NCBI RefSeq assembly: GCF_030362795.1
Contig: NZ_JAUCBM010000001.1
Span: 372,001 to 436,000, forward strand
Length of the DNA: 64,000 nucleotides
Origin: Pseudochrobactrum kiredjianiae
GTDB taxonomy: Bacteria; Pseudomonadota; Alphaproteobacteria; Rhizobiales; Rhizobiaceae
Direction of reading: 5' to 3'
Below are positions 1-10,096 of this stretch, in pieces; position 1 is the stretch's first letter; the number at the start of each line of letters is the position of its first letter. The position numbers and the translations under genes are program-made. The notes under the pieces were generated by a model. That model was not told where the DNA came from. It did not search any database and saw only the letters and a list, made by a program, of their open reading frames with translations.

Positions 1-2444
1 ATGCCCATGCCAACGAGGTTGGAACGGTGAATACGCTCAAAAGACTGCGAGATCACAGCTTTAACACCGAGCAGGTTGGTGCCCTTGGCAGCCCAGTCAC
101 GGGACGAGCCGTTACCATATTCAATACCGGCAAACACAACCAACGGAACGCCCTCTGCCTTATACTGCATTGCTGCATCATAGATCGAGGTTTCTTCCTT
201 GCTTGGGTAGTGAATGGTGTAACCGCCTTCGCGGCCATTTTCACCCAGCATGTGGTTGCGGATACGGATGTTCGCAAAAGTACCGCGCATCATGACTTCG
301 TGGTTACCACGACGTGTACCGTACTGGTTAAAGTCTGCAACGGCGACGCCGTTATCGAGCAGATATTTACCGGCAGGGGATTGTGCCTTGATCGAACCGG
401 CTGGCGAAATGTGGTCAGTGGTGATCTTGTCACCGAACAGGCCGAGCACGCGTGCGCCCTTAATGTCGGAGATTTCACCGGCTGATTTGCCCATGCCTAC
501 GAAATATGGCGGGTTTTGCACATAGGTCGAGTTATCGTCCCATGCATAGGTCTGACCGGCTGGTACTTTCACAGCCTGCCAGTTTTCGTCGCCCTTGAAT
601 ACGTCGGCATATTTTTCCGAGAAGATCTTGCGCGTTACGTTCTTGGCAATGAATTCCTGAATTTCAGCCGATGAAGGCCAGATATCACGAAGGAATACTG
701 GATTGCCGTCTTTGTCTTCGCCAAGCGGTTCTGTGGTCAGATCCTTGGTGACTGTACCGGCCAGAGCGTGGGCAACAACCAGTGGCGGGGATGCCAGATA
801 GTTGGCCTGAACGTCAGGTGATACACGGCCTTCAAAGTTACGGTTACCGGAGAGAACAGCAGCGCCGATCAGACCTTTTTCATTGATGGTCTTGGAGATC
901 GGGGCAGGCAGCGGACCGGAGTTACCGATACAGGTAGTGCAGCCGAAGCCAACCAGATTGAAGCCCAGTGCGTCGAGATCTTTCTGCAGACCTGCATTTT
1001 CCAGATAGGCAGCAACAACCTGTGAGCCAGGTGCCAGCGAGGTTTTAACCCAAGGCTTGGTTTTCAGGCCTTTGGCAACAGCATTACGGGCAAGAAGACC
1101 GGCAGCAATCAGCACACTCGGGTTCGAGGTGTTGGTGCAGGAGGTGATCGCAGCAATCACAACATCGCCGTGGCCGAGATCGAAATCTTCGCCTTCAACA
1201 GCATAGCGTGCAGTCTGACCGGTTGTTTTCTTGTATTCTGCTTCCAAAGAGGTTGCAAAACCGGAGGCAATGCCTTCCAGAGCAATACGGCCTTCAGGAC
1301 GCTTAGGACCAGCCATCGATGGCACAACGTCAGCCATATCCAGCTCAAGAATGTCGGTGAAGAGAGGATCTGTGCTGTCAGCTTCACGCCACATGCCCTG
1401 CGCACGGGAATAGGCTTCAACCAGTGCAATGCGATGTTCATCGCGGCCGGTTGTGTGCATGTAGTTGAGGGTTTCTTTATCTACCGGGAAGAAACCACAG
1501 GTCGCGCCATATTCAGGGCCCATATTGGCAATGGTTGCACGGTCTGCCAGCGTCATATTATCGAGGCCCGGACCGAAGAACTCAACGAATTTACCGACAA
1601 CGCCTTTTTTACGCAGCATCTGGGTAACGGTGAGCACGAGGTCAGTCGCGGTGATGCCTTCTTTGACCTTACCGGTCAGTTTGAAGCCGATAACTTCCGG
1701 CAACAGCATGGAAACCGGCTGGCCAAGCATCGAAGCTTCCGCTTCAATACCACCAACACCCCAGCCAAGAACGCCAAGGCCGTTGACCATAGTGGTGTGG
1801 GAATCTGTACCAACGCAGGTGTCAGGATAAGCAACGGTCTCGCCGTTTTCTTCCTTAGTCCACACGGTCTGCGCCAGATATTCAAGGTTAACCTGATGGC
1901 AGATACCTGTGCCCGGAGGAACAACGCGGAAATTCTGGAATGCCTGCTGACCCCATTTCAGGAAACGGTAACGCTCGGCATTGCGCTGATATTCGAGATC
2001 AACGTTGTTTTTGAAAGCCTGCGGATTACCGAATTCGTCAACGATCACGGAGTGGTCGATTACGAGGTCAACCGGTACCAGCGGGTTGATCTGTTCAGCG
2101 TCGCCGCCGAGTGCCACCATGGCATCGCGCATCGCAGCAAGGTCAACAACGGCAGGAACGCCGGTAAAGTCCTGCATCAGCACGCGTGCAGGGCGATAGG
2201 CAATTTCCGCACCGGCAGAACCACGGTCAACCAGCCATTTGGCGATATTTTCGATATCCGCTTTCTTGACGCTGCGGTCATCTTCAAAGCGAAGAAGGTT
2301 TTCAAGCAGAACCTTCATGGAGAAAGGGAGTTTAGATACGCCTTCAAGACCGTTTTTTTCAGCTTCGGTCAGGCTGTAATAAACATAGTCTTTGCCGTCG
2401 ACGGTGAGCGTCTTGCGGCATTTGAAACTATCGATGTGAGACAC
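1..2444 (-). CDS. acnA: Aconitate hydratase A (3' end cut by window)
   Basis: This is a [4Fe-4S] aconitase of the citric acid cycle, interconverting citrate and isocitrate. The minus-strand frame is open from a GTG at 2444 to the window edge, giving about 814 codons. The AcnA family is near 895 residues, so roughly 80 C-terminal residues lie outside. The N-terminus reads [18 protein letters not shown] with GTG as Met. An AGGA sits 8 bases upstream (2453-2456), and the only nearby ATG (2460) is out of frame. Diagnostic stretches are [14 protein letters not shown] near 1740-1780 and [13 protein letters not shown] near 910-945, the latter holding two of the cluster-ligating cysteines. It is divergent from ccmA. 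The long plus-strand open frame over 1170-2642 is an antisense shadow. Confidence 0.97.
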   Translation of the reverse strand, partial: MSHIDSFKCRKTLTVDGKDYVYYSLTEAEKNGLEGVSKLPFSMKVLLENLLRFEDDRSVKKADIENIAKWLVDRGSAGAEIAYRPARVLMQDFTGVPAVVDLAAMRDAMVALGGDAEQINPLVPVDLVIDHSVIVDEFGNPQAFKNNVDLEYQRNAERYRFLKWGQQAFQNFRVVPPGTGICHQVNLEYLAQTVWTKEENGETVAYPDTCVGTDSHTTMVNGLGVLGWGVGGIEAEASMLGQPVSMLLPEVIGFKLTGKVKEGITATDLVLTVTQMLRKKGVVGKFVEFFGPGLDNMTLADRATIANMGPEYGATCGFFPVDKETLNYMHTTGRDEHRIALVEAYSRAQGMWREADSTDPLFTDILELDMADVVPSMAGPKRPEGRIALEGIASGFATSLEAEYKKTTGQTARYAVEGEDFDLGHGDVVIAAITSCTNTSNPSVLIAAGLLARNAVAKGLKTKPWVKTSLAPGSQVVAAYLENAGLQKDLDALGFNLVGFGCTTCIGNSGPLPAPISKTINEKGLIGAAVLSGNRNFEGRVSPDVQANYLASPPLVVAHALAGTVTKDLTTEPLGEDKDGNPVFLRDIWPSSAEIQEFIAKNVTRKIFSEKYADVFKGDENWQAVKVPAGQTYAWDDNSTYVQNPPYFVGMGKSAGEISDIKGARVLGLFGDKITTDHISPAGSIKAQSPAGKYLLDNGVAVADFNQYGTRRGNHEVMMRGTFANIRIRNHMLGENGREGGYTIHYPSKEETSIYDAAMQYKAEGVPLVVFAGIEYGNGSSRDWAAKGTNLLGVKAVISQSFERIHRSNLVGMG

Positions 2445-2790
2445 GATGTTCGTCCTTCATGCTTACTGGCCGGAAAACCAGGACGAACGCCTCTGCTGCG
2501 TTTCAAGGACGCGCTTAGGTGCGGGTGCAGTCATTTCCGCTGTCCGTCCCGAGGCCTGTGCTTAACAAGGAATTTGTTTAACAAACATCAGGCTTTAGAG
2601 ATCGGCCAAAAATGGTTTCCACGCCGACCGCTGGCATGGTAGCTGCTATATAGTCAGTTTTTTAAAACTGTTCCAGACTCTTAATGTGTAAAATTATGCC
2701 ATTGCGGCGAAATGTTGCGGCTTGTTTTGTCGAGGTTCCTGATAGGGGAAACGTAATAATAATGCGCAAAACCATGCGATCGGAGGCCAT
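2445..2790. other. acnA-ccmA divergent intergenic region
   Basis: This is 346 bases between two divergent genes and must carry both promoters. The only structure I see is an A/T-rich inverted repeat around 2655-2671 (AGTTTT facing AAAACT). A GGAGG precedes ccmA. I find no gene, riboswitch or recognisable operator in it. Confidence 0.5.
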
Positions 2791-3450
2791 ATGCGGCTTG
2801 TTGCGGAAAATCTGAGCGGAGAACGGGGTGATAATCTCCTGTTCAACTCTCTGTGCGCAAGCCTGAAGGATGGTCAGGCTCTGATTATTACAGGGCCGAA
2901 TGGTGCAGGAAAATCAACATTGCTGCGAATCATCGCGGGGCTGTTGCCCGCCTCAGAAGGGGCGGTCTGGCTGGAGGCGGATGAGGCGCAGGAACCGGTC
3001 ATGGCGCATAGTCATTATTTGAGTACGCTGAATGCGATGAAACCGGCGCTGAGTGTTTATGAAAATCTGAAATTCTGGCAGGATTTTCATGGCAATCCGC
3101 TGCATGATATTGATGAAGCGCTGGAAATTGTCGGTCTCTATAATATCGACCATTTGCCCTATGGCTATCTCTCCACTGGGCAGAAGCGCCGTGTGACCAT
3201 TGCCACGCTGCTGTGTTCGCACCGGCCATTGTGGCTGCTGGACGAGCCGACCTCCGGTTTGGACACACATGCACAAGCGATGTTTGCCGGTGTGATGCGC
3301 GGGCATCTGGCTTCGGGCGGTATGATTGTTGCGGTCACGCATATTGCGCTTGGTTTAGAGCAAGCCGGTTCAGATGCCGTGCAATATTTGCAACTTGAGG
3401 ATTACCTGCCGAAAGATGATAGCAGTGAAACGCAGGGCTGGTTCTCATGA
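2791..3450 (+). CDS. ccmA: Haem exporter ATP-binding protein CcmA
   Basis: This is the ABC ATPase of the CcmABCD complex, which releases holo-CcmE during system I cytochrome c maturation at the inner membrane. It has 219 residues, the normal size. Walker A GPNGAGKST is near residue 36, the signature is LSTGQKRR, and Walker B plus catalytic Glu read LWLLDEPTSGLD. GGAGG lies 6 bases before the ATG. The stop overlaps the ccmB start in an ATGA junction, indicating coupled translation. The following ccmB, ccmC, ccmD and ccmG make the assignment firm. The cluster lacks ccmE, ccmF and ccmH, which in Rhizobiales normally sit elsewhere. Confidence 0.96.
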   Translation: MRLVAENLSGERGDNLLFNSLCASLKDGQALIITGPNGAGKSTLLRIIAGLLPASEGAVWLEADEAQEPVMAHSHYLSTLNAMKPALSVYENLKFWQDFHGNPLHDIDEALEIVGLYNIDHLPYGYLSTGQKRRVTIATLLCSHRPLWLLDEPTSGLDTHAQAMFAGVMRGHLASGGMIVAVTHIALGLEQAGSDAVQYLQLEDYLPKDDSSETQGWFS

Positions 3451-4112
3451 AAGCACTTTTCTGGCGAGACTTGCGTATTGCTATCCGTGCGGGTGGCGGT
3501 GCGTTAACCGGCATCTTGTTTTATCTGGCTGTTGCCGCCGTTGTGCCATTTGCTGTAGGGCCTGATCTTAAATTGCTGGCGCGGATTGGTCCCGCAATGC
3601 TTTGGCTTGGCGCACTCTTGGCGGTGCTGCTTGGTCTTGACCGCTTGTTTCAGGCGGATCGGGAAGACGGTTCACTGGATGTGATGATTATGGCGCGTGA
3701 GCGCCATTTCCTGACCCTAACCGTGATCGTGAAATGTCTGGCGCATTGGGTGGCAGCCGTCTTGCCGCTGGTGATTGCCGCGCCGTTTCTGGGGCTGATT
3801 ATGAATATGGAGCCGCTAGCCATTGCGGCGACAACACTGACATTGCTGATCGGCACGCCTGCGGTTATCTTTATCGGTGCGCTGGGCGCGGCTTTGGCCG
3901 TTTCCATGCCACGCGGCGGGTTACTTGTTTCGGTGATGATCCTGCCGCTGACAATTCCGGTGCTGATTTTCGGCGTGTCTGCATCCTATGGTGCGGTGAC
4001 AGATAATGCTGCTTTTCTCTCGCCATTACTGATGCTGACCGCGAATACGTTGATTGCAGCGATTATCGGACCATTGGCCGCAGGTTATGCATTGAAAATT
4101 TCAACAGATTAA
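3447..4112 (+). CDS. ccmB: Haem exporter permease CcmB
   Basis: This is an integral membrane subunit of the CcmABCD haem-handling complex. It has 221 residues with about six hydrophobic segments (near residues 20-45, 50-65, 95-120, 130-155, 160-180 and 195-218), as in the CcmB family. The N-terminal MKALFWRDLRIAIRAGGG is typical. It overlaps ccmA by 4 bases. After the stop there is a 134-base gap holding a palindromic repeat before ccmC, so ccmC may be expressed partly independently. Confidence 0.95.
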   Translation: MKALFWRDLRIAIRAGGGALTGILFYLAVAAVVPFAVGPDLKLLARIGPAMLWLGALLAVLLGLDRLFQADREDGSLDVMIMARERHFLTLTVIVKCLAHWVAAVLPLVIAAPFLGLIMNMEPLAIAATTLTLLIGTPAVIFIGALGAALAVSMPRGGLLVSVMILPLTIPVLIFGVSASYGAVTDNAAFLSPLLMLTANTLIAAIIGPLAAGYALKISTD

Positions 4113-4167
4113 ACCCATATTCTGCAAAGAGTACTGTCTCTTCCGAGATCACTCTAATGTTAAAGTG

Positions 4168-4211
4168 TTAGAGCGACCTTTGTGTGCCAAGATAGGCACA
4201 CGGCGCTCTAA
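4168..4211 (+). repeat. Intergenic palindromic element, family A (copy 1)
   Basis: TTAGAGCG at 4168-4175 faces CGCTCTAA at 4204-4211, with a nested TGTGCC/GGCACA stem. The same unit recurs at 41493, 47850 and 62965. It lies between ccmB and ccmC. The companion GCATAATT hairpin of the fuller copies is not evident here. Confidence 0.75.
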
Positions 4212-4246
4212 GGATAGCTTAAGTTTACAAATATATCCGGGTATCT

Positions 4247-5062
4247 ATGACTGAACGACCAACTGATAAAGCCACATCCAAAGTTGCGCCGCGGCGCTTT
4301 CAGGCGCTGCTTGATCTGGCTAACCCGACACGCTTTTTAAGCCTGAGTAGTGCAATCCTGCCATGGATGGTTGCACTGACGGTGCTGTTGTTGCTGACCG
4401 GTCTTTATATGGTGTGGTTTGCACCGGAAGATTATCAGCAGGGACTGACCGTTAAAATCATGTTCATTCATGTGCCTTTCGCATGGCTGTCGATGATGTG
4501 CTATTCGGTAATGGCCATTGCCGCGCTCGGCACGCTGGTCTGGCGCCATCCACTGGCTGATGTGTCGGCCAAAGCTGCGGCACCGCTCGGTGCCATGTTT
4601 ACCGCATTGGCGCTGGTCACAGGTTCGCTGTGGGGCAAGCCGATGTGGGGTACATGGTGGGTGTGGGACGCGCGCCTGACCTCGGTCTTTATTCTGTTTT
4701 TGATGTATCTCGGTATTATCGCTTTGACCCGCGCCATGGACGATCAGGCGAAATCGGCACGCGCTGCGGCGGTGCTGACACTGGTTGGCTTCATCAATAT
4801 TCCGATCATTAAATTCTCGGTTGACTGGTGGAATACGTTGCATCAGCCAGCTTCTGTGCTGCGGATGGAAGGGCCGGCAATGCCGCCAAGCATGCTTTAT
4901 CCGTTACTGGTAATGGCATTGGCGATGACCATGCTGTTTTTTACGCTGCATCTGATGGCGATGCGTAATGAGATTTTCAGCCGCCGTATTGCTGCGATGC
5001 GCAAAATTGCAGCACGTAATGCCGAGCGTGAAAATCGCAGACCTGCAGGAGAAGCAGTATGA
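4247..5062 (+). CDS. ccmC: Haem transporter / haem:CcmE ligation protein CcmC
   Basis: CcmC transfers haem to the chaperone CcmE in the periplasm. It has 271 residues and six hydrophobic segments. The Trp-rich haem-contact motif WGTWWVWDARLTS lies near residues 132-145. Flanking His residues are visible in MFIHVPFAW near residue 75 and in WWNTLHQPAS near residue 200. The N-terminus is about 20-30 residues longer than in compact homologues and the ribosome-binding site at 4247 is weak, so the true start could be internal. Its stop overlaps the ccmD start (ATGA). Confidence 0.95.
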   Translation: MTERPTDKATSKVAPRRFQALLDLANPTRFLSLSSAILPWMVALTVLLLLTGLYMVWFAPEDYQQGLTVKIMFIHVPFAWLSMMCYSVMAIAALGTLVWRHPLADVSAKAAAPLGAMFTALALVTGSLWGKPMWGTWWVWDARLTSVFILFLMYLGIIALTRAMDDQAKSARAAAVLTLVGFINIPIIKFSVDWWNTLHQPASVLRMEGPAMPPSMLYPLLVMALAMTMLFFTLHLMAMRNEIFSRRIAAMRKIAARNAERENRRPAGEAV

Positions 5063-5217
5063 GCCATCTTGATTATGTTTTAATTTCCTACGGCGTTTCA
5101 GCGGTTGTGATCCTGATGATCGTGGCATGGATTGCCATGACCCAGAGAAATTTGCGTGCAGAGCTTGTCCGACTTGAACAACAGGGCATCCGCCGCCGCT
5201 CAAACAAGGCAAAATAA
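5059..5217 (+). CDS. ccmD: Haem exporter small subunit CcmD
   Basis: This is a 52-residue membrane protein beginning MSHLDYVLISYGVSAVVI. It has one transmembrane helix (about residues 8-28) and a basic, charged tail (RNLRAELVRLEQQGIRRR), the classic CcmD pattern. CcmD helps release holo-CcmE from CcmABC. It overlaps ccmC by 4 bases and is followed after 2 bases by ccmG, so it is inside a tight operon. Confidence 0.92.
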   Translation: MSHLDYVLISYGVSAVVILMIVAWIAMTQRNLRAELVRLEQQGIRRRSNKAK

Positions 5218-5219
5218 CT

Positions 5220-5831
5220 ATGACAGATCCGGTTAAACACACGGACGACGGTGATGTGCAGCCAACGAAAAAGCGCGTTTTCGTGGCGCTGTTGCCATTG
5301 ATTATTTTTGCTGCTCTGGCCGGTATTTTTACATGGCAGTTGCTGAGCGGAAAAAACATGCAGGAAATTCCCTCCGCTTTGATCGGGCGGGATGCGCCGC
5401 AGACCGATCTGCCGCCGCTGGAGGGATTACGGCTGGCTGATGGTTCGCAGACACCTGGCCTGAAGGGTTCCGATCTGAAGGGGCAGGTGACACTGGTCAA
5501 TATCTGGGCATCATGGTGTGTGCCGTGTCGCGATGAGCATCCGCTGATCGTGAAACTGGGGCAGGATCCGCGCATTAAAGTTGTTGGCCTGAACTATAAA
5601 GACGCACCGGAAAATGCGCTGGAGTTTCTGAACAGTCTCGGCAATCCCTATGATGTTGTCGGCACGGATCGCTCAGGTCGTGCGGGTATTGAGTGGGGTG
5701 TTTACGGTGTGCCGGAAACCTTCATCGTCAACCGTGAAGGCAAGATCGTTTATAAATTTGTCGGCCCTTTGAGCACGGAAAGTCTGATTAAACAATTTAT
5801 GCCGGAAGTTGAAAAGGCTTTAGCACAGTAA
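5220..5831 (+). CDS. ccmG: Thiol:disulfide interchange protein CcmG/DsbE
   Basis: This is a membrane-anchored periplasmic thioredoxin that reduces apocytochrome c before haem attachment. It has 203 residues: a short cytoplasmic tail, one signal-anchor helix (about 20-40), then a thioredoxin fold with WASWCVPCR (CxxC near residues 99-102) and the cis-Pro segment GVYGVPETF. The DsbE-type GLNYKD stretch is present. It is the last gene of the ccm cluster and is followed by a strong terminator. Confidence 0.95.
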   Translation: MTDPVKHTDDGDVQPTKKRVFVALLPLIIFAALAGIFTWQLLSGKNMQEIPSALIGRDAPQTDLPPLEGLRLADGSQTPGLKGSDLKGQVTLVNIWASWCVPCRDEHPLIVKLGQDPRIKVVGLNYKDAPENALEFLNSLGNPYDVVGTDRSGRAGIEWGVYGVPETFIVNREGKIVYKFVGPLSTESLIKQFMPEVEKALAQ

Positions 5832-5854
5832 GATTGCGGCGAAAGAAAACAGAA

Positions 5855-5886
5855 GGGCTTCGCATTTCGCGAAGCCCTTTTTTTAT
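5855..5886 (+). terminator. Rho-independent terminator of the ccm operon
   Basis: A 9-bp perfect stem, GGGCTTCGC (5855-5863) with GCGAAGCCC (5869-5877), is followed by a run of seven T. It sits 23 bases after the ccmG stop. Confidence 0.93.
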
Positions 5887-6696
5887 TTAAAGACTATTGC
5901 CGGTTTTCACAGCACAGGTAGCTAAGAAAGTTGGCAGATAGGGATCAATCACAAAGCGCGGCGCAGGCTGATAATCCTCCTGAAAACCGGCAATGACAAA
6001 TCCGGCTTTGAGCTGCCCGCTGATCTGATCAGACAGGCTGTGCCCGAAGACAAAGGCTTCCTGATTTTGTTGTTTTGCCGCGAGCTGCTTGTCGTTCAGG
6101 TGATCCTGTTCTGCAAAAGGCATGCGATAAAGCGGGCGGATAATGCCTTGCTTGGCATCTTCCGGATTTCTGGCGCCGACGAAAACGACAGGATTGTAAA
6201 AGCTGGAGAGTAACCGTCCGCCGTGTTTTAACACCCTGTAGCATTCACGCCATACAGGCTGAATATCCGGTATATATAGGTTGGAGATCGGGTGAAAAAT
6301 GACGTCGAACGTCTCGTCATCAAAGCAGGATAGATCGCGCATATCACCCTGAATAGCGGTGAGTGACAGGTTCTCTCGCTTTGCAACCATGCGATCCTGA
6401 TCGAGTTGACCTTCAGAAAGATCGAAGACCGTAACCTTTGCACCCGCTGCGGCCAGAAGCGGTGCCTGCTGGCCGCCGGCTGATGCAAGGCAAAGGATTT
6501 TGCGATCACGCACATCGCCTAGCCATGAGGCCGGAATTGTACCGGGTGTGAGTTTAACCTCCCACTGACCGGCACGGGCTGTTGCAACCTGTTCAGAAGA
6601 GACTGGTTGTGACCATTCGCAATTGGCGCGGGCCTGCTTGTCCCATGCTTCACGGTTGTGATTGATGATATCCGAATGTGGTTTGGTAGTTTGCAT
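5887..6696 (-). CDS. Class I SAM-dependent methyltransferase
   Basis: A 269-residue soluble protein with a methyltransferase-type Rossmann fold. The glycine-rich AdoMet loop (ILCLASAGGQQAPLLAAAGA), motif II acidic VTVFDLSEGQL and motif IV FDVIFHPISN are visible. It begins MQTTKPHSDIINHNREAWDK; the INHNREAWDKQ opening is common in UbiE/Methyltransf_11-like proteins. The frame is open for 38 further codons upstream (to 6810), but AGAGG just before the ATG at 6696 supports this start. The substrate cannot be told from sequence. It converges on the ccm operon. Confidence 0.85.
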   Translation of the reverse strand: MQTTKPHSDIINHNREAWDKQARANCEWSQPVSSEQVATARAGQWEVKLTPGTIPASWLGDVRDRKILCLASAGGQQAPLLAAAGAKVTVFDLSEGQLDQDRMVAKRENLSLTAIQGDMRDLSCFDDETFDVIFHPISNLYIPDIQPVWRECYRVLKHGGRLLSSFYNPVVFVGARNPEDAKQGIIRPLYRMPFAEQDHLNDKQLAAKQQNQEAFVFGHSLSDQISGQLKAGFVIAGFQEDYQPAPRFVIDPYLPTFLATCAVKTGNSL

Positions 6697-7014
6697 GATG
6701 AACCTCTGGAATTTCCGTTGGTCACCGCAAGAAAGATCTGAAGGCGCGGAAGCCGTGTGCATATATTCTTGATATACGCGGGGCTTATACTGTCCATGTA
6801 ATGCCGTCATTCATCCTCCTCGCAGGCGAAGATAAGATAAATAAATTGAAACGGGCATTACTGGTTCACTACACGACACTCCTCTGTGTCTTTTGAAAAT
6901 AGAAGAAATATCTTTGTCGTCAATAAACAAGGTTGAGATGTGAGGGGGTAAAAGGCAATTACATATGATGCCGCTTAAATATAACGTACTGTAATTGTTT
7001 GATTGTATGAGGAC
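6697..7014. other. Intergenic region without recognisable feature
   Basis: These 318 A/T-rich bases lie between two minus-strand genes. They presumably hold the methyltransferase promoter. I see no gene, repeat or convincing hairpin; the 38-codon upstream extension of the methyltransferase frame is the only open stretch. Confidence 0.4.
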
Positions 7015-7566
7015 TCAGTTGAGATCGCTACGCAATTGTTCAAGCATTTTAGGTGGCATTCCTAAAGCATTATAATCACAATATTCGTCTATAAGTGCTT
7101 TTGCTTTCTGTTTTATCTGTGCCAGATCAATATTTCTGTCTTCGGGAATAACAAGTTCCATTCTCTCGGCGAGGTCACCTGCGGCGTTTATAGAAATGCG
7201 TCCAAGGTTGAAAGCAATTTGTTGCTGACGGTCAGAGGTGGTGATTGATGTCGGATTATACATAAATTCGGAAGGTATATCCAATGTGAGGTCTATTATT
7301 GTGATTTTATTGCTGTCGATTGCCTCAAAATATTGCTTGCCGAGTTCGTAGCCTTTCTGAGTGAAGCTTGAGGCCAAGATGCTTATGGCTGGTGATGGTT
7401 TCAATACGTTACCAGTATTGGTGAGTAGAATAGCGCATTGGAAATATTTTAATGCTTTGGCAGGCATTGCTAAATAATCTTGTTTACTGAGTTCTTCGCT
7501 GTGAATTGTTCCGTTTAATAGCAAAAATGTTGATAAAGCGACCAATAGTGTTGATTTGAAATTCAT
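7015..7566 (-). CDS. Secreted hypothetical protein
   Basis: I do not recognise the family. The product is 183 residues with a clear signal peptide (MNFKSTLLVALSTFLLLNGTIHS). The mature part holds two cysteines, one in YFQCAILL and one in DEYCDYNALG near the C-terminus, which could form a disulfide. The start at 7566 is preferred because it begins the signal peptide; the frame runs on to 7626 but that stretch contains the ilvD terminator. Base composition is visibly A/T-richer than its neighbours, which may mean it is laterally acquired or weakly expressed. No functional link to ilvD is implied. Confidence 0.7.
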   Translation of the reverse strand: MNFKSTLLVALSTFLLLNGTIHSEELSKQDYLAMPAKALKYFQCAILLTNTGNVLKPSPAISILASSFTQKGYELGKQYFEAIDSNKITIIDLTLDIPSEFMYNPTSITTSDRQQQIAFNLGRISINAAGDLAERMELVIPEDRNIDLAQIKQKAKALIDEYCDYNALGMPPKMLEQLRSDLN

Positions 7567-7594
7567 CGTTTCTGCTGCCGCTATATTGAAGGTT

Positions 7595-7624
7595 GTAAAA
7601 AAAAGAGGGTTCCGAAGAACCCTC
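7595..7624 (-). terminator. Terminator of ilvD
   Basis: On the minus strand, GAGGGTTC-TTCG-GAACCCTC is followed by eight T. This is an 8-bp stem with a UUCG tetraloop, 19 bases past the ilvD stop. Confidence 0.93.
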
Positions 7625-7642
7625 ATAAGTACGTTTTTAAAA

Positions 7643-9487
7643 TCACTCAGGTACGTGTCTCACGGCACCTTTGGCGGCGCTGGTGGCCATGGCAGCATAG
7701 GCACGCAGCGCTGTGGTGACTTTGCGTTTACGTACCTCTGTCGGTTTCCAAGCGGCGATGCCTTTGGCTTCCATCTCTGCGCTGCGCTTTACTAGCACAG
7801 CATCGTCAACAGCCAGATGGATTTTGCGGTTCGGAATATCGATCTCGATCAGATCGCCTTCTTCAACCAGACCGATCAGGCCGCCTTCAGCTGCTTCCGG
7901 CGAAACGTGACCAATGGAGAGACCGGAGGAGCCACCGGAAAAACGACCATCGGTGATCAGCGCGCAAGCCTTGCCCAGACCTTTGGACTTCAGATAGCTG
8001 GTCGGATAGAGCATTTCCTGCATGCCCGGACCACCGCGTGGGCCTTCATAGCGGATCAGAACAATATCGCCTTCTTTGATCTTGCCGTTGAGAATGCCGA
8101 GAACCGCACTGTCCTGACTTTCAAAAATACGGGCAGGGCCGGAGAAGGTCAGGATACTATCATCCACACCGGCAGTTTTAACGATACAACCGTCTTCGGC
8201 CAGATTGCCGTAAAGCACGGCCAAACCGCCGTCCTGTGAGAAGGCGTGTTCTTTTGTGCGAATAACACCGTTTTCACGGTCGCTGTCAGTGCTGTCAAAA
8301 TAACGGTTCTGACTGAATGCAACCTGTGTCGGAACGCCGCCCGGTGCAGCGCGGAAAAACTCATCTACGCTCGCATCCGAAGTGCGTTTGATATCCCACT
8401 TATCGAGTGCGTTTTTCAATGTGCCGGAATGAACCGAGCCAACATTGGTATGAAGCAGGCCTGCACGGTCAAGCTCGCCGAGGATACCCATAATACCACC
8501 GGCACGATGCACATCTTCCATATGCACATCAGCAATCGCCGGTGCGACCTTGCACAATACCGGCACTTTGCGCGACAGGCGGTCGATATCGGACATGGTG
8601 AAATCCATTTCCGCTTCATGTGCCGCCGCCAGCAAATGCAGCACGGTATTGGTGGAACCGCCCATGGCGATATCCAGTGTCATGGCATTTTCAAAGGCTT
8701 CAAAACTGGCAACTGCGCGTGGCAACACGCTTTCATCATTACCCTCGTAATAGCGCTTGCAGAGGTCAACAACCAGACGACCGGCTTCAAGGAACAGTTC
8801 TTTACGTGCGGCATGGGTTGCCAGTGTCGAGCCGTTGCCTGGCAAGGACAGACCAAGCGCTTCAGTCAGGCAGTTCATCGAGTTGGCGGTGAACATACCG
8901 GAGCAGGAGCCGCAGGTCGGGCAGGCGGAGCGCTCAATCGCGTCCACTTCTTCGTCGGTGTATTTGTCATCAGCGGCTGCGACCATGGCGTCAACCAGAT
9001 CGAGCTTCTTCTCTTTGTCACCCCAGACAACTTTACCGGCTTCCATCGGGCCACCGGAAACAAACACGACCGGAATATTGAGGCGCAGTGCGGCCATCAG
9101 CATACCCGGCGTGATCTTGTCGCAGTTGGAAATGCACACCATCGCATCAGCGCAATGGGCGTTGACCATATATTCGACCGAGTCGGCGATGATTTCGCGC
9201 GATGGCAGCGAATAGAGCATGCCATCGTGACCCATGGCGATACCGTCATCGACCGCAATGGTGTTGAACTCTTTGGCAACGCCGCCCGCTTTTTCGATCT
9301 CACGGGCAACCATCTGTCCGAGATCTTTCAGGTGTACGTGCCCCGGCACAAACTGGGTAAAGGAATTGACCACGGCGATAATCGGTTTGCCGAAATCACC
9401 GTCTTTCATGCCTGTGGCGCGCCAAAGGCCGCGCGCACCCGCCATATTGCGGCCGTGGGTGGAAGTTCTTGAGCGATAGGCTGGCAT
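7643..9487 (-). CDS. ilvD: Dihydroxy-acid dehydratase
   Basis: This Fe-S dehydratase catalyses the third step of valine/isoleucine synthesis (2,3-dihydroxy-isovalerate to 2-ketoisovalerate). It has 614 residues, the family size. It carries the IlvD/Edd signatures [13 protein letters not shown] (about residue 118) and [18 protein letters not shown] (about residues 188-205), plus the C-terminal [23 protein letters not shown]. The N-terminus [20 protein letters not shown] is standard. It appears monocistronic with its own terminator. Confidence 0.98.
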   Translation of the reverse strand: MPAYRSRTSTHGRNMAGARGLWRATGMKDGDFGKPIIAVVNSFTQFVPGHVHLKDLGQMVAREIEKAGGVAKEFNTIAVDDGIAMGHDGMLYSLPSREIIADSVEYMVNAHCADAMVCISNCDKITPGMLMAALRLNIPVVFVSGGPMEAGKVVWGDKEKKLDLVDAMVAAADDKYTDEEVDAIERSACPTCGSCSGMFTANSMNCLTEALGLSLPGNGSTLATHAARKELFLEAGRLVVDLCKRYYEGNDESVLPRAVASFEAFENAMTLDIAMGGSTNTVLHLLAAAHEAEMDFTMSDIDRLSRKVPVLCKVAPAIADVHMEDVHRAGGIMGILGELDRAGLLHTNVGSVHSGTLKNALDKWDIKRTSDASVDEFFRAAPGGVPTQVAFSQNRYFDSTDSDRENGVIRTKEHAFSQDGGLAVLYGNLAEDGCIVKTAGVDDSILTFSGPARIFESQDSAVLGILNGKIKEGDIVLIRYEGPRGGPGMQEMLYPTSYLKSKGLGKACALITDGRFSGGSSGLSIGHVSPEAAEGGLIGLVEEGDLIEIDIPNRKIHLAVDDAVLVKRSAEMEAKGIAAWKPTEVRKRKVTTALRAYAAMATSAAKGAVRHVPE

Positions 9488-9647
9488 GATCTTATTCCCT
9501 TATGCATTACAGCGCTGCGAAACCCCTGTTTGCAGAAGTTGCAGAAATGCAGTGTTATCTTTTCAGATATGTCTTACAGTACCCGAGCGTACGGCGCAAA
9601 GTACAAATTGCCTCACATGCAAAAATTCTTCGTGTATGAGGTCTTAA

Positions 9648-9687
9648 AATAAAAAAGCATCGCCCGTTTTTGATACAGGCAATGCTT
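9648..9687 (-). terminator. Terminator of the Lrp-domain gene
   Basis: On the minus strand, AAGCATTGCC (9678-9687) pairs with GGCGATGCTT (9655-9664), followed by TTTTTTATTTT. Confidence 0.85.
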
Positions 9688-9721
9688 TGTCGTCGAGCAT
9701 ATTGGCGTTTGGCCGCTGAAC

Positions 9722-9958
9722 TCAGAATGCTTTGAAAGTCAGTGTCGTCAGCGAGCGGACAATATGCGGAATGTTCAGCACATTATCATTGATGAATTTG
9801 CCGATATCATCACCTTCCTGAATATAAATCTTTGCGAGAAGATCAAATTCACCGCTGGTGGAATAAAGCTCTGAAGCGATTTCACGCTCATACATTGCTT
9901 TGGCAACATCATAGGTTTTGCCGGGGCTGCACTGGATCTGCAGGAATACTGGTTTCAT
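9722..9958 (-). CDS. Stand-alone Lrp/AsnC ligand-binding (RAM) domain protein
   Basis: A 78-residue protein that is only the C-terminal RAM domain of Lrp/AsnC regulators. It opens MKPVFLQIQCSPGKTYDVAK and contains SGEFDLLAKIYI and PHIVRSLTTLTFKAF, with no helix-turn-helix. Such single-domain proteins are common in Rhizobiales and may bind amino acids or modulate full-length Lrp proteins; that role is inference. It has its own terminator. The position behind ilvD is suggestive for amino-acid metabolism but not proof. Confidence 0.85.
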   Translation of the reverse strand: MKPVFLQIQCSPGKTYDVAKAMYEREIASELYSTSGEFDLLAKIYIQEGDDIGKFINDNVLNIPHIVRSLTTLTFKAF

Positions 9959-10096
9959 CTCACATCTTTCCTGTAAGAGAACGGATCATATAAATTCATA
10001 ACAGGCAAATGAGATTGCCGTTTGACGGCACAATTAGCAGTCTAAAGCGCGTTGTGCAATTAAACGACCACATTAAATGCACTGATAGTGCGGCTT

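Noticed and set aside
1170-2642. 490-codon plus-strand open frame
   Set aside because: It is antisense to acnA, whose conserved aconitase motifs are read on the minus strand. The plus-strand product has no recognisable domain.
8246-9472. 408-codon plus-strand open frame
   Set aside because: Antisense to ilvD, which shows all family signatures.
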